Below are positions 45,886 to 57,522 of a DNA stretch of 64,000 nucleotides, piece by piece; position 1 is the first letter of the stretch, and the number at the start of each line of letters is the position of its first letter. A program made the translations under genes and the position numbers. The DNA comes from Cryptomeria japonica (lineage: Eukaryota > Streptophyta > Pinopsida > Cupressales > Cupressaceae), in contig NC_081408.1 of the NCBI RefSeq assembly GCF_030272615.1, positions 406,822,889-406,886,888 of the forward strand, written 5' to 3'. The notes below the pieces were generated by a model, which saw only the letters and a list, made by a program, of their open reading frames with translations, was not told where the DNA came from and ran no database searches.

Positions 45886-48003
45886 AGTGGGAGATAAGGG
45901 TTGATAAAAAATTGGTATACTTGATGACGAAGGTTTGTCAAAGACGGGGTCTTCTATAAAGAATGGATTAGTCTAGAATAAAAAGGACTGTCCCTTACCT
46001 TTCTTACGAGAACTTCTGGTTTGAACAGACATTTATAATTTATGTGATCGAGAGATAGAAGTGATACAGATGTCAAGATCAAATTGGAGCTAGTTGTACA
46101 TTTGAGGTAATGATTGAGTAAAGTGATTGAGACCAAGTTTGGTTTTAGGAACGATCTATCTTGTATTAGACGTGATCTAAGCAGATTAGGTTGATTAGAT
46201 TGATGTAGGATTGATTGAACTAGTTGAGATATAATAGACAAAGTCATGTAACACAACGTTAGGAGTACACTATCAAGATTGTTTATGCTCGGGATGAAAA
46301 AGACTAGATATACGCTCACTGTAGATTGATTAGGCAAGTATGACAGATCTGGAAAAGCATGCAAAAAGATAGGTTTCTGGACTAAAAGAATCAGAGGTTC
46401 GTATGACAAAATTAGATAACCTAGATGATAATTTTAATACTGCCAGATGACAAACTAGCAATCTCGTACCTGTTGTTGCTTATACTCGCACGACAATTTA
46501 TTTGCTTATTAGATGACAAACTAACAATGATGAACTTCACAAATGATAACTCATACGACAGTTTTATATTAACCAGATGACTCTTTGCATTTAGCAGTAT
46601 GACAAACCTTAAGACTCATATGACAATTAGAGGTTAATCATATGACAATCTACAGAGACTTGCACAATAAACTAGAAGATTCATATGACAATTGGAATGG
46701 ATAGGGACGAGTTTTTGACCACTGAGTTTTTGATGTTTTGATTTTTTTCCAGTTTCAGGGTTTCAGTTTCAGTTTCCAGAACAAAGAAACAATAAACACG
46801 CAAGATGTAAAGTGACTTCAAGCACATCACGCTAATCCTAAAGAAGTTGGCTGGGAGAGAAAACCTTTGCTTGCAGACTCAAGTACACACCCAATAGCTA
46901 ATCAGAATATGGTTGTTGAGTCTCACACAATGGATTCTCAATGTCGTATTAGCTGATTCCAAATGCTAATGGGGACATGATATGGCAGGTATCTTGGGAG
47001 AGTTACTATCTCTCTTGCACAAAGATTATCCCCCTTTCGGAGGTGAACAAGGTAGCCGCTATCTTAAAGTTCTTAGTAAGGATTTTTGTTCGAAATTACC
47101 CCTTGAGTCGTGTAAGCGCGATTGAGGCTTGTAGCCCGACAAGGTACCGAAACAAGATGAAGTCACGCAAGCGTGATTGAGACCGTGAGGCCCTACAAAA
47201 TGCCTGATATGAGAGATCTCAAAGAGAAAACTCTAATAATCACGTCCTCCGAGACTTTAATCCTGAAAGGCCTATTTATTATAGTGAGTCAGAATACTTA
47301 TGTCTATTTGTACTCACTTGGGTCATTCTCACAAGGTGATTACTTTTTCCCACTGTGACAGGCCCACTAAAAGAACACAAATTTCAAACTAGAAAAACTT
47401 CAAGGGTCTAGACTTTTGATTGTCTGTGTAGACAAGAGCATACTCTCCTACCTTTTAGACTCTTCTCAAACATGAAAAATAGATTTGTTCATTAACCATA
47501 TCGCAATTTAAGTGCCTAGAAATAAAGTAAATAATACACAAAGTTTACTTGAATCTCCTCAGGCAACCTACAAAAGCAACAAATCAGTAGTCATATTGTT
47601 TTTGAGCGACAAGTGTGTTCTTCGATAAACATTTTGCAAAAACTAGTTAGGCTATGAAAATATTTCAGGCAGACATAAAACAAGCCAGGGTTAGCATTAG
47701 TACCATCAACATTCAATGAAAAGACCATAAAAATCACTCTGCCTTTTGATACGAGAAAACATAATGCTATACAAGTATTCTCACCGAACAATACAATTAT
47801 TCCCCACAGATCATACGATATTCCTTATAGAGCCATACAAGAAAATAGATAGTTGTATGAGCTTTCTCACAAACCCGTACGATATGTAAAAAGTTATCGT
47901 ACTATCCCTACCAAAAACTCGTATGAGTTTTAGTAGGAATTGTATGAACAAAATTTGAAAAATAAAAAGAGCTGATTTGCAAGGCTGAAAATTGTTATCT
48001 TCT
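45886..48003 (-). other. Gypsy 5' UTR
   Basis: About 2.1 kb between primer site and gag, without a convincing gene. It contains two clusters of a degenerate CATA(T/C)GACAA-type word (46.39-46.70 and 47.80-47.95 kb). Confidence 0.7.
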
Positions 48004-48021
48004 GCCCCAAGGTGAGCGCCA
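48004..48021 (-). promoter_or_regulatory. Gypsy primer-binding site (tRNA-Lys)
   Basis: Minus-strand TGGCGCTCACCTTGGGGC matches the complement of plant tRNA-Lys (TGGCGCCCACCGTGGGGC) at 16 of 18 positions and lies 4 bases inside the LTR. The tRNA sequence is from memory. Confidence 0.8.
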
Positions 48022-48025
48022 AAAA

Positions 48026-48955
48026 TGTGAGTGTGAAAAGTGGTAATTTGTAAGCTGTAAGGCACAAACACTTCAATAAATCATTGCATGCATGGTTAGA
48101 CAAATATAATCAATGAATATAAAAATCATAACAAATTGACCTGTTGCCTTCTAAAAGATGTGAGTATAGACTTGCTCTCAGATTTGTCTAAGCAATACCA
48201 GTGACTAGACTACACCAAGACAAATTATTTAATCTATATGAGCACACAAATTGAGCTAAATAGATGCAAGATTAAGCTATATGGATGCAAGATTAAGCTA
48301 GATATGCAAGATTAAGCTATGAATGATTAAACTAAATATGCAAAAAGCTAAGATGCAATAATCTCAAAACACAATATTCTCAATGACTTTAGAGCAAAAA
48401 CTGCATAATAACAATAAATCTCCAGGGTTTTTGAATGAGAGATGAAAGACTAAATTTATAGAGAATCCAAAGAGAGAGCAATGGTCAAGATCAATTAATG
48501 ATGAGCGGTTGAGATTCCTCAAGAAAAAGCACAATCCAAGTGAATTGAAATAATTAGATGTTTTGACTCAGTTTCAGAGAAGATTAGATTGAGTTAATCT
48601 TGAGATAAATTCCAATTAAAGCTTGATTGAATGCATTGAGATTATAAGTCTGAGTTTGCATTGGAGATAAAATTAGTTGATTCCATGCACTTGAGATAAA
48701 AATAGTTGATTCTCTCACATTCCTCTTATTTGCTCAAGATTTTTATTAGAAAAAGCCTTTTCAATGCAACTAAACTTCTTTCCTTAAGATTTGCTTTGAA
48801 GTGTCCAAGGGGTTGAGCTTAACTGGTTAAAACACTGGGTTCTCACTGTGGAGACCCAAGTTCAATTCCCAATAGGGACATCTAAAGTGGAATTCTAAGT
48901 TGTGACTCTTGGCCTTCCATAGGATGGGGAAGGTCTTGGGTCAATCTAATCAAAC

Positions 48956-48987
<32 letters not shown>

Positions 48988-49471
48988 TCAAAACATTGCG
49001 GTTATGACCTATTACCTATAAAAAAAAAGATTTGCTTTGAAGTTTTAATTTTAGAGAAAATTATTTATTCAATTTAATTGCTTTTCTTGTTTTTCTGAGA
49101 TTTCTCAAGTTGTCTCAATTTTAGAAAAATAAATATCTCAAGTTGATGTCTTTTCTCAATTTAATTCCTTTTTGTTTTTCAAATTAATTCCTTTTTGATG
49201 ATTTAATGGCAAATTTATTTATTAATTAAATATGCTAGAATATTTAATTAAATAAATAGGATAATTGATTAAAATGATTTACTTGGAATAATTAATTACT
49301 TAAATACATATTTAATTAATTTAGAATGATTTATTTGCCATGTGACATTGATGATTTAGGAATTAATTAATTAGATGCTCAAGATTGATTCAATTGCCTT
49401 TGGTTAGGACCTTGGTGATGTAGTCGAGATTAGGAGCCCTTGGTTTAGGTGACCATTTTTAGGGTATTACA
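48026..49471 (-). repeat. Gypsy 5' LTR (shared with the truncated second copy)
   Basis: 1446 bp, starting TGTGAGTGTG and ending GGTATTACA on the plus strand. It includes a 224-bp SINE plus its 17-bp duplication, so the original LTR was about 1.2 kb, agreeing with the 3' LTR parts. The minus-strand polypurine tract follows at 49472-49484. This one LTR is the 5' LTR of the full element and the 3' LTR of the truncated copy to its right. Confidence 0.88.
48803..49026 (+). mobile_element. tRNA-derived SINE with 17-bp target duplication
   Basis: AAGATTTGCTTTGAAGT occurs at 48786-48802 and 49027-49043 and brackets 224 bp. Inside are a pol III A box TGAGCTTAACTGG (48814-48826), a B box AGTTCAATTCC (48859-48869), an (AAT)n stretch at about 48957-48987 and a short A-run at the 3' end. 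The same site in the 3' LTR (around 27.41 kb) is empty, so this SINE arrived after the two LTRs separated. It depends on LINE enzymes for movement. Confidence 0.93.
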
Positions 49472-52400
49472 TTTGCCTCTCATTTAATTGATGTGCAAGA
49501 AGCGCATTGATTCAAATAATAGTTCATGTCAAATATATATCAGTTCTGAACTTGATGGATCACAAACCGATGAAGAGCGAGATGTTCAGCTTGATTTCAA
49601 ATGATGAAATTGAATAGGTTGATTAAACTGATACCGATCCTGAACTTGATTGAACTAGGACTGGTGAAGAGCGAGATACCGATCTTGAACTTGATGGATC
49701 AAGAAACGAGCACCAATCTAGAACTTGACTGAACTAGAATCAATTGAGAAAAAGAGATAATACTGATTCCGAACTTGATTGAACAAGAACTGATTAGCGA
49801 AACAGAATGTCCAGCTTGATTTGATATGAAATTGAACACCTATTTGAAGTTTGAGCGTGTGATCACTGTCAAAAACACTCTTTAAACCCTTGGTTAGGTT
49901 TAAACAAATAACTAACTTTATGAGATGGGGTGAAACTAATTACCATAAAGAGACCGATTCAGATGAAGACAATATCAACTTGATTTGGTGCGATGAAACT
50001 GATATGCCCCTAGAGATTGATTGAAGTCCGATTAAGCTTTGATTTGAAAAGATTTGTTGCTCTAATTTTGATGAAGATTTAAAAAAAAATCTTGACTTTT
50101 TGATGATGCAATCACTGATAATGTTGATGTAATGAGTCTTGACTTTTTGATGATGTAATCACTAATAATGTTGATGTAATGAGTATGCCCCCCCTCGAGA
50201 GCAAAATCGAAAGATAGCGAGATCGCAGTGTTTTTAGGCAATTTTATTTAATAAAATGATTTAGCGATGATAATCTGAGCACGAAGATTAATTTAAGAAT
50301 TAATTTTAAATCAGAGTTGATTCAGAAAAGATTTGAGCACATAATGATGTAAAGATTGACGTGAAAATGAAAGTGGCAAGTGGTCAATGTTGTGAGAATT
50401 TGACTAGAAAATTGACGGTAGATTTTGATTTCGACCCCAAAATAAGCAAAGAAATGATGATTCTTTGAAATTCAGGCTCTTATTCAAAGGATGAAGAGAA
50501 TAATGTTATCATGAAGAAATCACTTGAAATGCACAAAGCTTAGTATGAATGCAACTTGAAACTTAGTCACTGGATTCGGTATGTTATTTATCATCACTGA
50601 GCATTTTACAATGTCGGAAATAGACATAAGCACCAATTCATGAAGAGCCAAGATGACCTGAATGTCACGTCCTTTTGATATAGAAAGCAAACATAAGCAC
50701 CAAGGCATGAAGAGTCAGGATGACTTGAATGTTACTTGTGTGCAAACACTCCAGAGAAAGTAGAGTTCATTCCTTTTCATATGCAACATTAATTATCTTG
50801 TCCGCAATGACCCTTTTATCGTTCATATCCTAGGATAGATTAAGCATGCATCTGGATTGCATAATAAAGAAATTTACTCAAAAAGACAAGGAAATGATTC
50901 CAACCTCCCTGTAGCATACAAATAAACAAAGTCGAGGTATGTGTGGCGATTTCACCTTGATGTGAAGGCACTTATCACAGACACCCAGCTTATGAGATGT
51001 TTTCATATTGTCAGAATTATTCCTACAAGCAGAAAATAAAGAAAAGTATTATCCCCCCAGTCATTGCTCCTCTTAGTCAAGATAGACTTCCTTGAGTTAC
51101 TCAGAGGGAATAATAATCAAAAATCAATTTAAAATACAACACACAGAAAAATATCAATCATATCTCAAACAATTTTAGTGATTGTTTACAAGCTAAAGTA
51201 AAGATGCAGGAACGTGGGAAATAAAACAAGAAATGCCAAATTTGCGTTGATATGATATTTAGGATTTTTTTAAGGATATTTTATGGTTTTTTTTTCTCAG
51301 CTATGCCCCCAGTATACAAACCTATATGACAGGATGATCCGCAGAATGCATGTGGAGACAATGAATTTCTTATATGACCTATGTTAATGCAATATGCATG
51401 ATACAGATGTATTTCCTATTCAAATAAGGATGACTATGTTTGTTTGGAATTTAATACACCAATGGAATTGGAGGTACAAAATATTTCATAGATAAGCGGT
51501 CAATCAATCCTTAAGGTCCCTTGGAACATCCAAATTAACACACTTAGTGAATAGGATTTACAAATGGAGACGCGAAAAACTTCTCCATTGATTCTTGAAA
51601 CTTTGATCTTCTTTTGCCCATGTGAGTGCAAATGAGTTAATTCTTGCTCTTGTGTTCACTAAAGATCCTTAGCATCCTATATGACTAGCTACGTGGATTA
51701 TTCTAACTTCAAAAGTATCCCGAATAGAGCCTCGCTGCCAGCAAGCTTTTAGAGCTCCGATGAGGTTATTGACTATAATCTCTCAAATATTGCTCCATTG
51801 CTAGCAGGCATTCATAGCCCTGATGGAGTTACTCGCATGCTCCCATATTCACGCTTTTTATCGCACTTGTATGCGTAATATTTCAGTTATATATTATTGT
51901 TCTTTTCCCTTGAGATGAATATTTGGCATAACACTTTTTTTACTTTTTTATTTTTCTTGCCTTGAATTGTAAGTAATGAAACCTACTTGGGTGTGACAAT
52001 TACAGCGGCGCTAAAGTAGAATTTTATATTTTTCACTAGTCATATGATCAACAAGGTGTCTAGAATGAATTAGAGATTTTGTTAATGTGTTTGAGATATA
52101 GAAATTGATAGATTTTGGGTTAACAAGTTTCAAATAGTGAAATCATTACCCAACCATAAGTAAAGCGTCGTTAATGGGTGATGTTAAAAATGAATGACCA
52201 TTAGGACCTCAAAGACTTCATGTCTGAATATCTAGGAAAGGAGACGACCCTTGTTTGTCTTGAATGCAAACTAATGATAAATTTGGACAGTTGCCTTGTT
52301 TTATTAATACTGATATATGAAAATGCAGAAATTTTGTGAATGAGATGCATTTGAAAAAGAAACTATATATGCAGTGCTTTGAATAAAATGATATGCAATA

Positions 52401-52491
52401 GAATGCAAAAAAAATTATTTTTTTGTTTTTTTCATTTTTATTTTTATTTTTAATTTTTTTTTAGCTATACAAGTTGCTAGACCAGAGAATG
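49472..52491 (-). other. 3' UTR of truncated gypsy copy
   Basis: Polypurine tract (minus AATGAGAGGCAAA) at the LTR edge, then about 3 kb collinear with 27850-30722 and 38174-38265 but without nested insertions. It therefore preserves the empty site of element 2. No gene. Confidence 0.85.
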
Positions 52492-53422
52492 CTAAGTGTA
52501 GAATTTATTCAAGTAGATAGTGTTGATTGGTTCACGGAGTTGTTCTCCTTCTGATGTTAATAGTTGATAAGCGCCAGAGCCAAAGACTGCAGTAACAATG
52601 TAGGGACCCAGGCAGTTGGGTTCAAACTTCCTTTTTTGTTCTTGAAATTGTTGATTTTTAAGATTCTCTCTCAAAACAAGGTCACCAACCTAAAATTCTC
52701 TGTGTCAAACTTTCTTGCTATAACCTCTAGACATTCTCTTTTGGTAAGCTCTAAGATGATCAAAAGCCACTTGTTGACGTTCATCCAACAATTCTAGTTC
52801 TTGCAATCGAGATATTTTGTGATCTTCATTAGTAATAAGACCTTGCAAGGAAACTCTCAAAGAAGGAATTTCAACCTCAATAGGCAAGACTGCTTCGGAC
52901 CCACATACCAAAGCAAAAGGTGTAGCCCATGTAGGTGTTTTGATGCTCATTCTATATGTCCATAGTACATGATTGAGCTGCAAGTGCCAATCCTTCCCAG
53001 ATTTGTTGATTCTTCTGTGCAAGATAGTCAACATATTTTTATTAGATGCTTCAGCTTGTCCATTACCTTGAGGGTAGTATATAGAAGACCAACGTTGTTT
53101 GATTTTGAACTTGTCACAAAGCTCATCTATATGTTTGTTTTTGAATTGCCCTGCATTGTCAGTCACAATTGAAGAAGGGATTCCACACCTGCAGATGATA
53201 TAGTTAAGAATGAACATAACCACTTGTTTGTCGGTTGCTTTGATTAGCAGAACCACTTCAACCCACTTAGTGAAGTACTCAGTGGTAGTTATGATGAACT
53301 TGTGTCCATTAGATGATATAGGATAGATTTGGCCAACGAGGTCAAACACCCATTGCTGAAAAGGCCAATGTGTGATAAAATATATTAGTTCCCTTGTTGG
53401 AGCATGTATGAGATTCTCACTG
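52492..53422 (-). pseudogene. Integrase fragment of second gypsy copy
   Basis: 53349-52705 repeats the integrase core of the first copy with FDLVGQIYP, SSIVTDNAGQFKN (GG to AG) and GNGQAEASNKN. 52674-52492 carries the C-terminal GPYIVTAVFGSGAYQLLT and stop. Homology to the first copy ends abruptly at about 53422, within the zinc-region side of integrase, giving a truncation. Confidence 0.9.
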
Positions 53423-53535
53423 TTTGTTCTTCCATGTGGTCAAGTAGATTTTGGGGGGTGAATTGAAAGGGGCATACCACAAGTATAGAGTGAGTTTATA
53501 CATTCCTAACTTTTTTTCTTACTATTGTTTTATGG

Positions 53536-54045
53536 ATGGAAGAGAAGAAGCTCGTGGCTTAGGAATTGTATAGAAGGGTCTTCAAGAATGCTTTTTTGGG
53601 GGATATTGATCGAGTTATCGACAATGTGGATGATAATTTAACCCTTCCCTACCCTAAGAACTATCTCCACATCAAATTTTATGAGGAGGAAGTCCCAAGG
53701 TTCCCTGTGCTCATCATGGGTGACATGCCTATGTATATCAAAAAACCCATTATTCAAACGAGTCTAGATTTCCTTAAAAGACTCGTGGGTTTCACTTTGA
53801 ATGGACTGTCGGTTGATATTATTGGTGATGCAGTGGATGAAGAGGTTGACTAGGTTGTGGAATTCAAACATAATGAAGGGATAGATGGCATGGGAAGTGA
53901 AGACTCTAGTGATGAAAAATAGGATATGGAGATGGAATTTGTGGAGGCTATTGCAACTTCAACAGAGGGAGCTCATCATGCCTCTCATCATGACTTGAAT
54001 TTGGCTAAGGCCAATCCTTTGAATTCCCCTTCTTCATGTTTTTAA
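53536..54045 (+). pseudogene. Unidentified ORF with three stops
   Basis: A single frame from ATG 53536 to TAA 54045 (169 codons), interrupted only by TAG at 53560, 53851 and 53920. It reads MEEKKLVA, then RRVFKNAFLGDIDRVI, YPKNYLHIKFYEEEVPRFPV, KKPIIQTSLDFLKRLVGF, and an acidic tail (MGSEDSSDEK) ending NSPSSCF. I do not recognise it. No membrane segment or metal-binding motif is visible. The even decay by nonsense codons without frameshifts suggests a once-coding sequence. It lies just beyond the gypsy truncation, so it may belong to the insertion-site DNA or to another element. Confidence 0.5.
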
Positions 54046-54300
54046 TGTCTTGTTATTCAAGAAGTTTATTGTCCTAGCTTCACAACCATGTATGTTTTTG
54101 TTCATGGTCTGTTTATTTGCTTTGTCCTATTTTGTAGTAGTTCAAACATTACTCTAAAACTATGGTTGAATCTTATCTAGTAAGCATAGGAGCATATTAT
54201 ATTGAGATAGGATAGATTTTTTTGTATGCATCTCTCAGTTGGGTGCCATGATTATGGTTTTAAATAGTATTTGACTCTTTGCCATGATTTGGGTGCCATG
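54046..54300. other. Non-coding; short direct repeat
   Basis: GGGTGCCATGATTA occurs twice (about 54240 and 54289). No gene. Confidence 0.5.
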
Positions 54301-54520
54301 ATTAATATAATACCCTATACGACCTCAACCTTTTATCGATCAAAACAAATTAGCATAGAAAAGGATTAGTGAATCAATTAAACAAATAAATATTCATCTA
54401 ATTAATAGAAGAAAGGGGATAATAAAATAAAGAAAAATATTTATTTAATTAGGCTAGGATAATTTTAGGTGTCTACATTTTGCCTCTCCTTTGAGACAAT
54501 GCAGTTTATCATATTGTTTC
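54301..54520 (-). mobile_element. Second gypsy-type LTR / polypurine junction
   Basis: On the minus strand GTCTCAAAGGAGAGGCAAAA (54497-54478) is followed by TGTAGACACC, an LTR start. The following bases toward 54301 are AT-rich LTR sequence. The junction resembles the Tat junctions at 27850 and 49472 (both CAAAG/GAGAGGCAAA-like), so a related minus-strand element is likely. Its far LTR end is not found. Confidence 0.55.
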
Positions 54521-54758
54521 AAAGAAAATAAATTAATTGATACAGGATTTACCTCGATACAAAGGTGGTATGCCTCCTTGAGAGATTGGGTGAAAAGGAG
54601 GGGACAAGGTTCAAACAATCTCTCATTAAGAGAGAGGATATGCTAGACAAGAAACAGGCAAAGACAAAGTTAAATGAGTGAAGAACGGACCAAGAATAGG
54701 CCACGAAGAATCATGAGGACTACGAAGGATAACCACAGACAATTAGAGTTACAATGCC

Positions 54759-54766
54759 TATAAATA
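54759..54766 (+). promoter_or_regulatory. TATA box
   Basis: TATAAATA followed 10 bases on by GGGGGAAGG and a pyrimidine-rich leader (CTCCTCATTCACATCC). It looks like an LTR or gene promoter pointing to the right, toward the PMD pseudogene. Confidence 0.4.
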
Positions 54767-55030
54767 AGATCTTGGGGGAAGGATCTCCTCATTCACATCC
54801 ATCACATTTAGAGATCAAGGTGTAGAGTAGAGAAGAGAAAGAGCACATAGCATCTAGAATGATGGTAGAGTGATTTCGCCAACTTGAGTGAGTTTTGTGA
54901 TTCAAGTGGCTAAAGGAGTACAGAGAGCCAATAAGTACATCCTTACTTTGTTGTCCTTTTGCATTTATTATGTCATAAATAGCATAAATATGCTATCTAG
55001 CCAAAAACGCAACAGAATAGGGAAATGCTT

Positions 55031-55270
55031 AAAGTGTGTATATGCTAGGTAAATCCACATCTATGGCATGATAACACGTGTATGTTAGGTCTCAGTATGT
55101 CTATAGTCTTTAGCGCGTATACGTAGTGTAAAACTATGTATTTGGTATTGGCACGTATAGGGTCAATTACAACATGTTTGTGGTTGTTGTCATGTATGTG
55201 CAATGTGAAAGTGCATTTATAGATTCTTAATGTGTATATGATAGATATCAATGCGTATATGGTCAAAGTG
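55031..55270. repeat. Degenerate minisatellite of ~19-20 bp units
   Basis: About a dozen imperfect units begin with a G/ACGTRTA or ATGTNTA word: GTGTATATGC, ACGTGTATGT, GCGTATACGT, ACGTATAGGG, ATGTATGTGC, GTGTATATGA, GCGTATATGG. They are spaced roughly 18-21 bp. Confidence 0.6.
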
Positions 55271-55614
55271 CAAGATAGGGCCTAGGAACATTGCAAATGT
55301 GATAAACAACTGTGGTAGGTAGGATGATTAGTTGAATTTATAGAATCCAACTATTGCCCCAATAGGTTAAGCTGAATAGCAATTGATGAAGTTGATAAAG
55401 CTAATGAAGCTGCTAGATAGGATAAAGTTGATAAAGCTAGATAGGATAAAATCAAGTTGATAAAGGTGATGTTGATGTAATTGTATTTGTGATTGTATGT
55501 CGATTTACCTTTGGATTCATGAGAGAGGTTACCTTGCACATAGGGATTGCAACCACAATTGATCAAGGATGCCCATGTGCTACTATGATTAGCTGCGCTA
55601 TGGTACATGCCATT

Positions 55615-57300
55615 TATGCCTAAGATTAGGGAAAATCTAGGATTACTATCTGCATTGGCCTAGCAGTGGTACAACGAGACTAGTTCTATCCACTTGCTAA
55701 TGAGAGAGATGTCCATCACTCTAGAAGATGTCTACCAAATTTTGTACATTCCTATCCATGGTGAGCTAGTTGTCTATGATAGGGAGATACTGATGATTTG
55801 CATTGAGTGTTCAACGATAATGGATTGGAGATCAGAGGGAGTCACATTAGCTAGGATGAGATGGCTGACTCAGGAGTAGTGCTACTAGTAGTTTTGGGAG
55901 GGGTGATCAGTGGGTACATTTTCCCTGACAAGATGACACGGGATTTTAGTTGGGTGGGCATGAGCTTTGGAGATGATGGTGACAGAGGGTATTCGATTTG
56001 CATGGGGACCTTGCTTGCTAGAGAATTTATATCATGATTTGCATTAGGTATATTTAGGAGGATGCATATTATCAATCGAGGTGACTCTATTATAGGTCTG
56101 GGCCTATGAGAACATTGCAATTATGAGGCCAATGTGTTATAGGTTTTTTAGTGTCGGCCATCCATATGCACACATGTCTAGCATGATTATCTCCCAATCA
56201 TGACTACGGAATATGGAGTATTCGAGGCGGGTTATAGATGACATTAATAGTTATTTGGAGACCATACCTTGACTGCGAGGAGGATGCAAAGGTACTACAT
56301 TATTGTTATCAAACCGGGCATTTTATTGGGCAGACACCCTACATCATTAAGCCATCTATTACATAGGGTATCTCGACAATTTGGTCGGATTCAAGGGTAG
56401 CCTATTGGATCAACAAAGTTTGCACACACTCAACAAGAGGTACCACTATGAGGCCCAATTCTATCACGTGAGGTTGCAGTAGTCGAGTTTAAAGCCTTAG
56501 TCCTAGTATAGTGGGATTTATGGGGGGACATTGTAAATATTTAGATGATGCCAAATTTTGAGGTCTGGTTTAGAGCACATCCCTTCCCTAGATTGACATG
56601 AGCAGGAGAGCTAGCCTCAAGGATAGATGATGGCATTGATGGGGACGCACCATTGAGGGGGAGGAGACACTGGAGGGGAGGCCGAGGAGATGGGGGAGAG
56701 GGAGATGACAAGGGGATAGAGGCAAGGAAGGACAACAACCTAGGCCACCCATGAGCGAGAGGAGGATAGGATAGGGACCCCACAAAATAGAAGTGGACAT
56801 GCACCCATGTAGAGATAGGGACCTATATAGGTATAGGTGTAGGGGCAAATCCCACCACAGGTACAAGGTCAAGGACAGGAGGGACAAGATGAGGTGGTAG
56901 CAATGCGGGCCCAAATACAAATCTTACAAGGATAGGTACAGAAATAGGTCGCACGATAGCAACCTTGAGACAACAGGTCCATAGTATCATAGGGGAGAGA
57001 CATCGTTATTCATTGATTCATTAGGGTAGAAGAGGTTATAAAGTGAGCCATGACTACTCAACAGGGAGATGTTAGTGTAGGGATGAAATTTATTTTCAGG
57101 GCTACTCAGGAGAACCTTACTGGGGATAACTATATGAGGTTGAAGTGCTCATATGATAGAGAGTAGAGAGCTTCATGATGAGCTCACAGGGTATGCAACG
57201 AAGATAGAGGACATAAAGCAGGGGAGTGATAGGACCACCCAAGGCACCATAAGAGGGAGCAAGGACCTTTCGGGGCTCAGAGACCTTTGAGACTGACTGG
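55615..57300 (+). pseudogene. Plant mobile domain (PMD) protein relic
   Basis: The frame at about 55640-55870 reads LGLLSALA, stop, QWYNETSSIHLLMREMSITL, then EDVYQILYIPIHGELVVYD. This is the start of the PMD signature (general pattern: sALveRWrpET, FHLP, GEMTiTLeDV, lGLpidG). Further on, in shifted frames, come LLVVLGGVISGYIFPDK and FSWVGM with RGYSICMGTLL, matching the later PMD pieces. The rest to about 57300 is Arg/Gly-rich and broken. PMD proteins occur in MAIL1/MAIN genes and in Mutator and Ty3 elements, so host or transposon origin cannot be told. Multiple stops and shifts show it is dead. Confidence 0.65.
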
Positions 57301-57424
57301 TTTTGAGGGTGACAGTTCGTCATTTAGCCCATATTTATTCTTGATATCAGTATTGTATGATGATATGCAGACACCTAGGGTGATTTTGGGTTCTTAGTAG
57401 CCATTACGATTTTGACATCATTGT

Positions 57425-57437
57425 ATGCGACACATTA

Positions 57438-57522
<85 letters not shown>

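Larger units (their letters stand above)
18679..53422 (-). mobile_element. Ty3/gypsy Tat-lineage composite with nested insertions
   Basis: On the minus strand: a truncated copy (integrase end, 53422-52492, and 3' UTR to 49472); a shared LTR (49471-48026); tRNA-Lys primer site; gag to integrase (45885-38266); 3' UTR (38265-27850, interrupted by element 2); 3' LTR (27849-18679, interrupted by element 1). A second RNase H, a G-patch, a long 3' UTR and the gag C-terminal motif place it in the Tat lineage. All genes carry stops or frameshifts. The order LTR-body-LTR-partial body suggests LTR-mediated unequal recombination or insertion next to a sister copy. The right edge at 53422 is a truncation with no terminal LTR. 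Confidence 0.85.

Noticed and set aside
48803-48880. Functional tRNA gene
   Set aside because: A and B boxes are present, but the acceptor stem is missing and target duplications show a SINE.
56541-56920. Pro/Ser/Leu-rich minus-strand frames
   Set aside because: Antisense of the purine-rich PMD tail; no motif.
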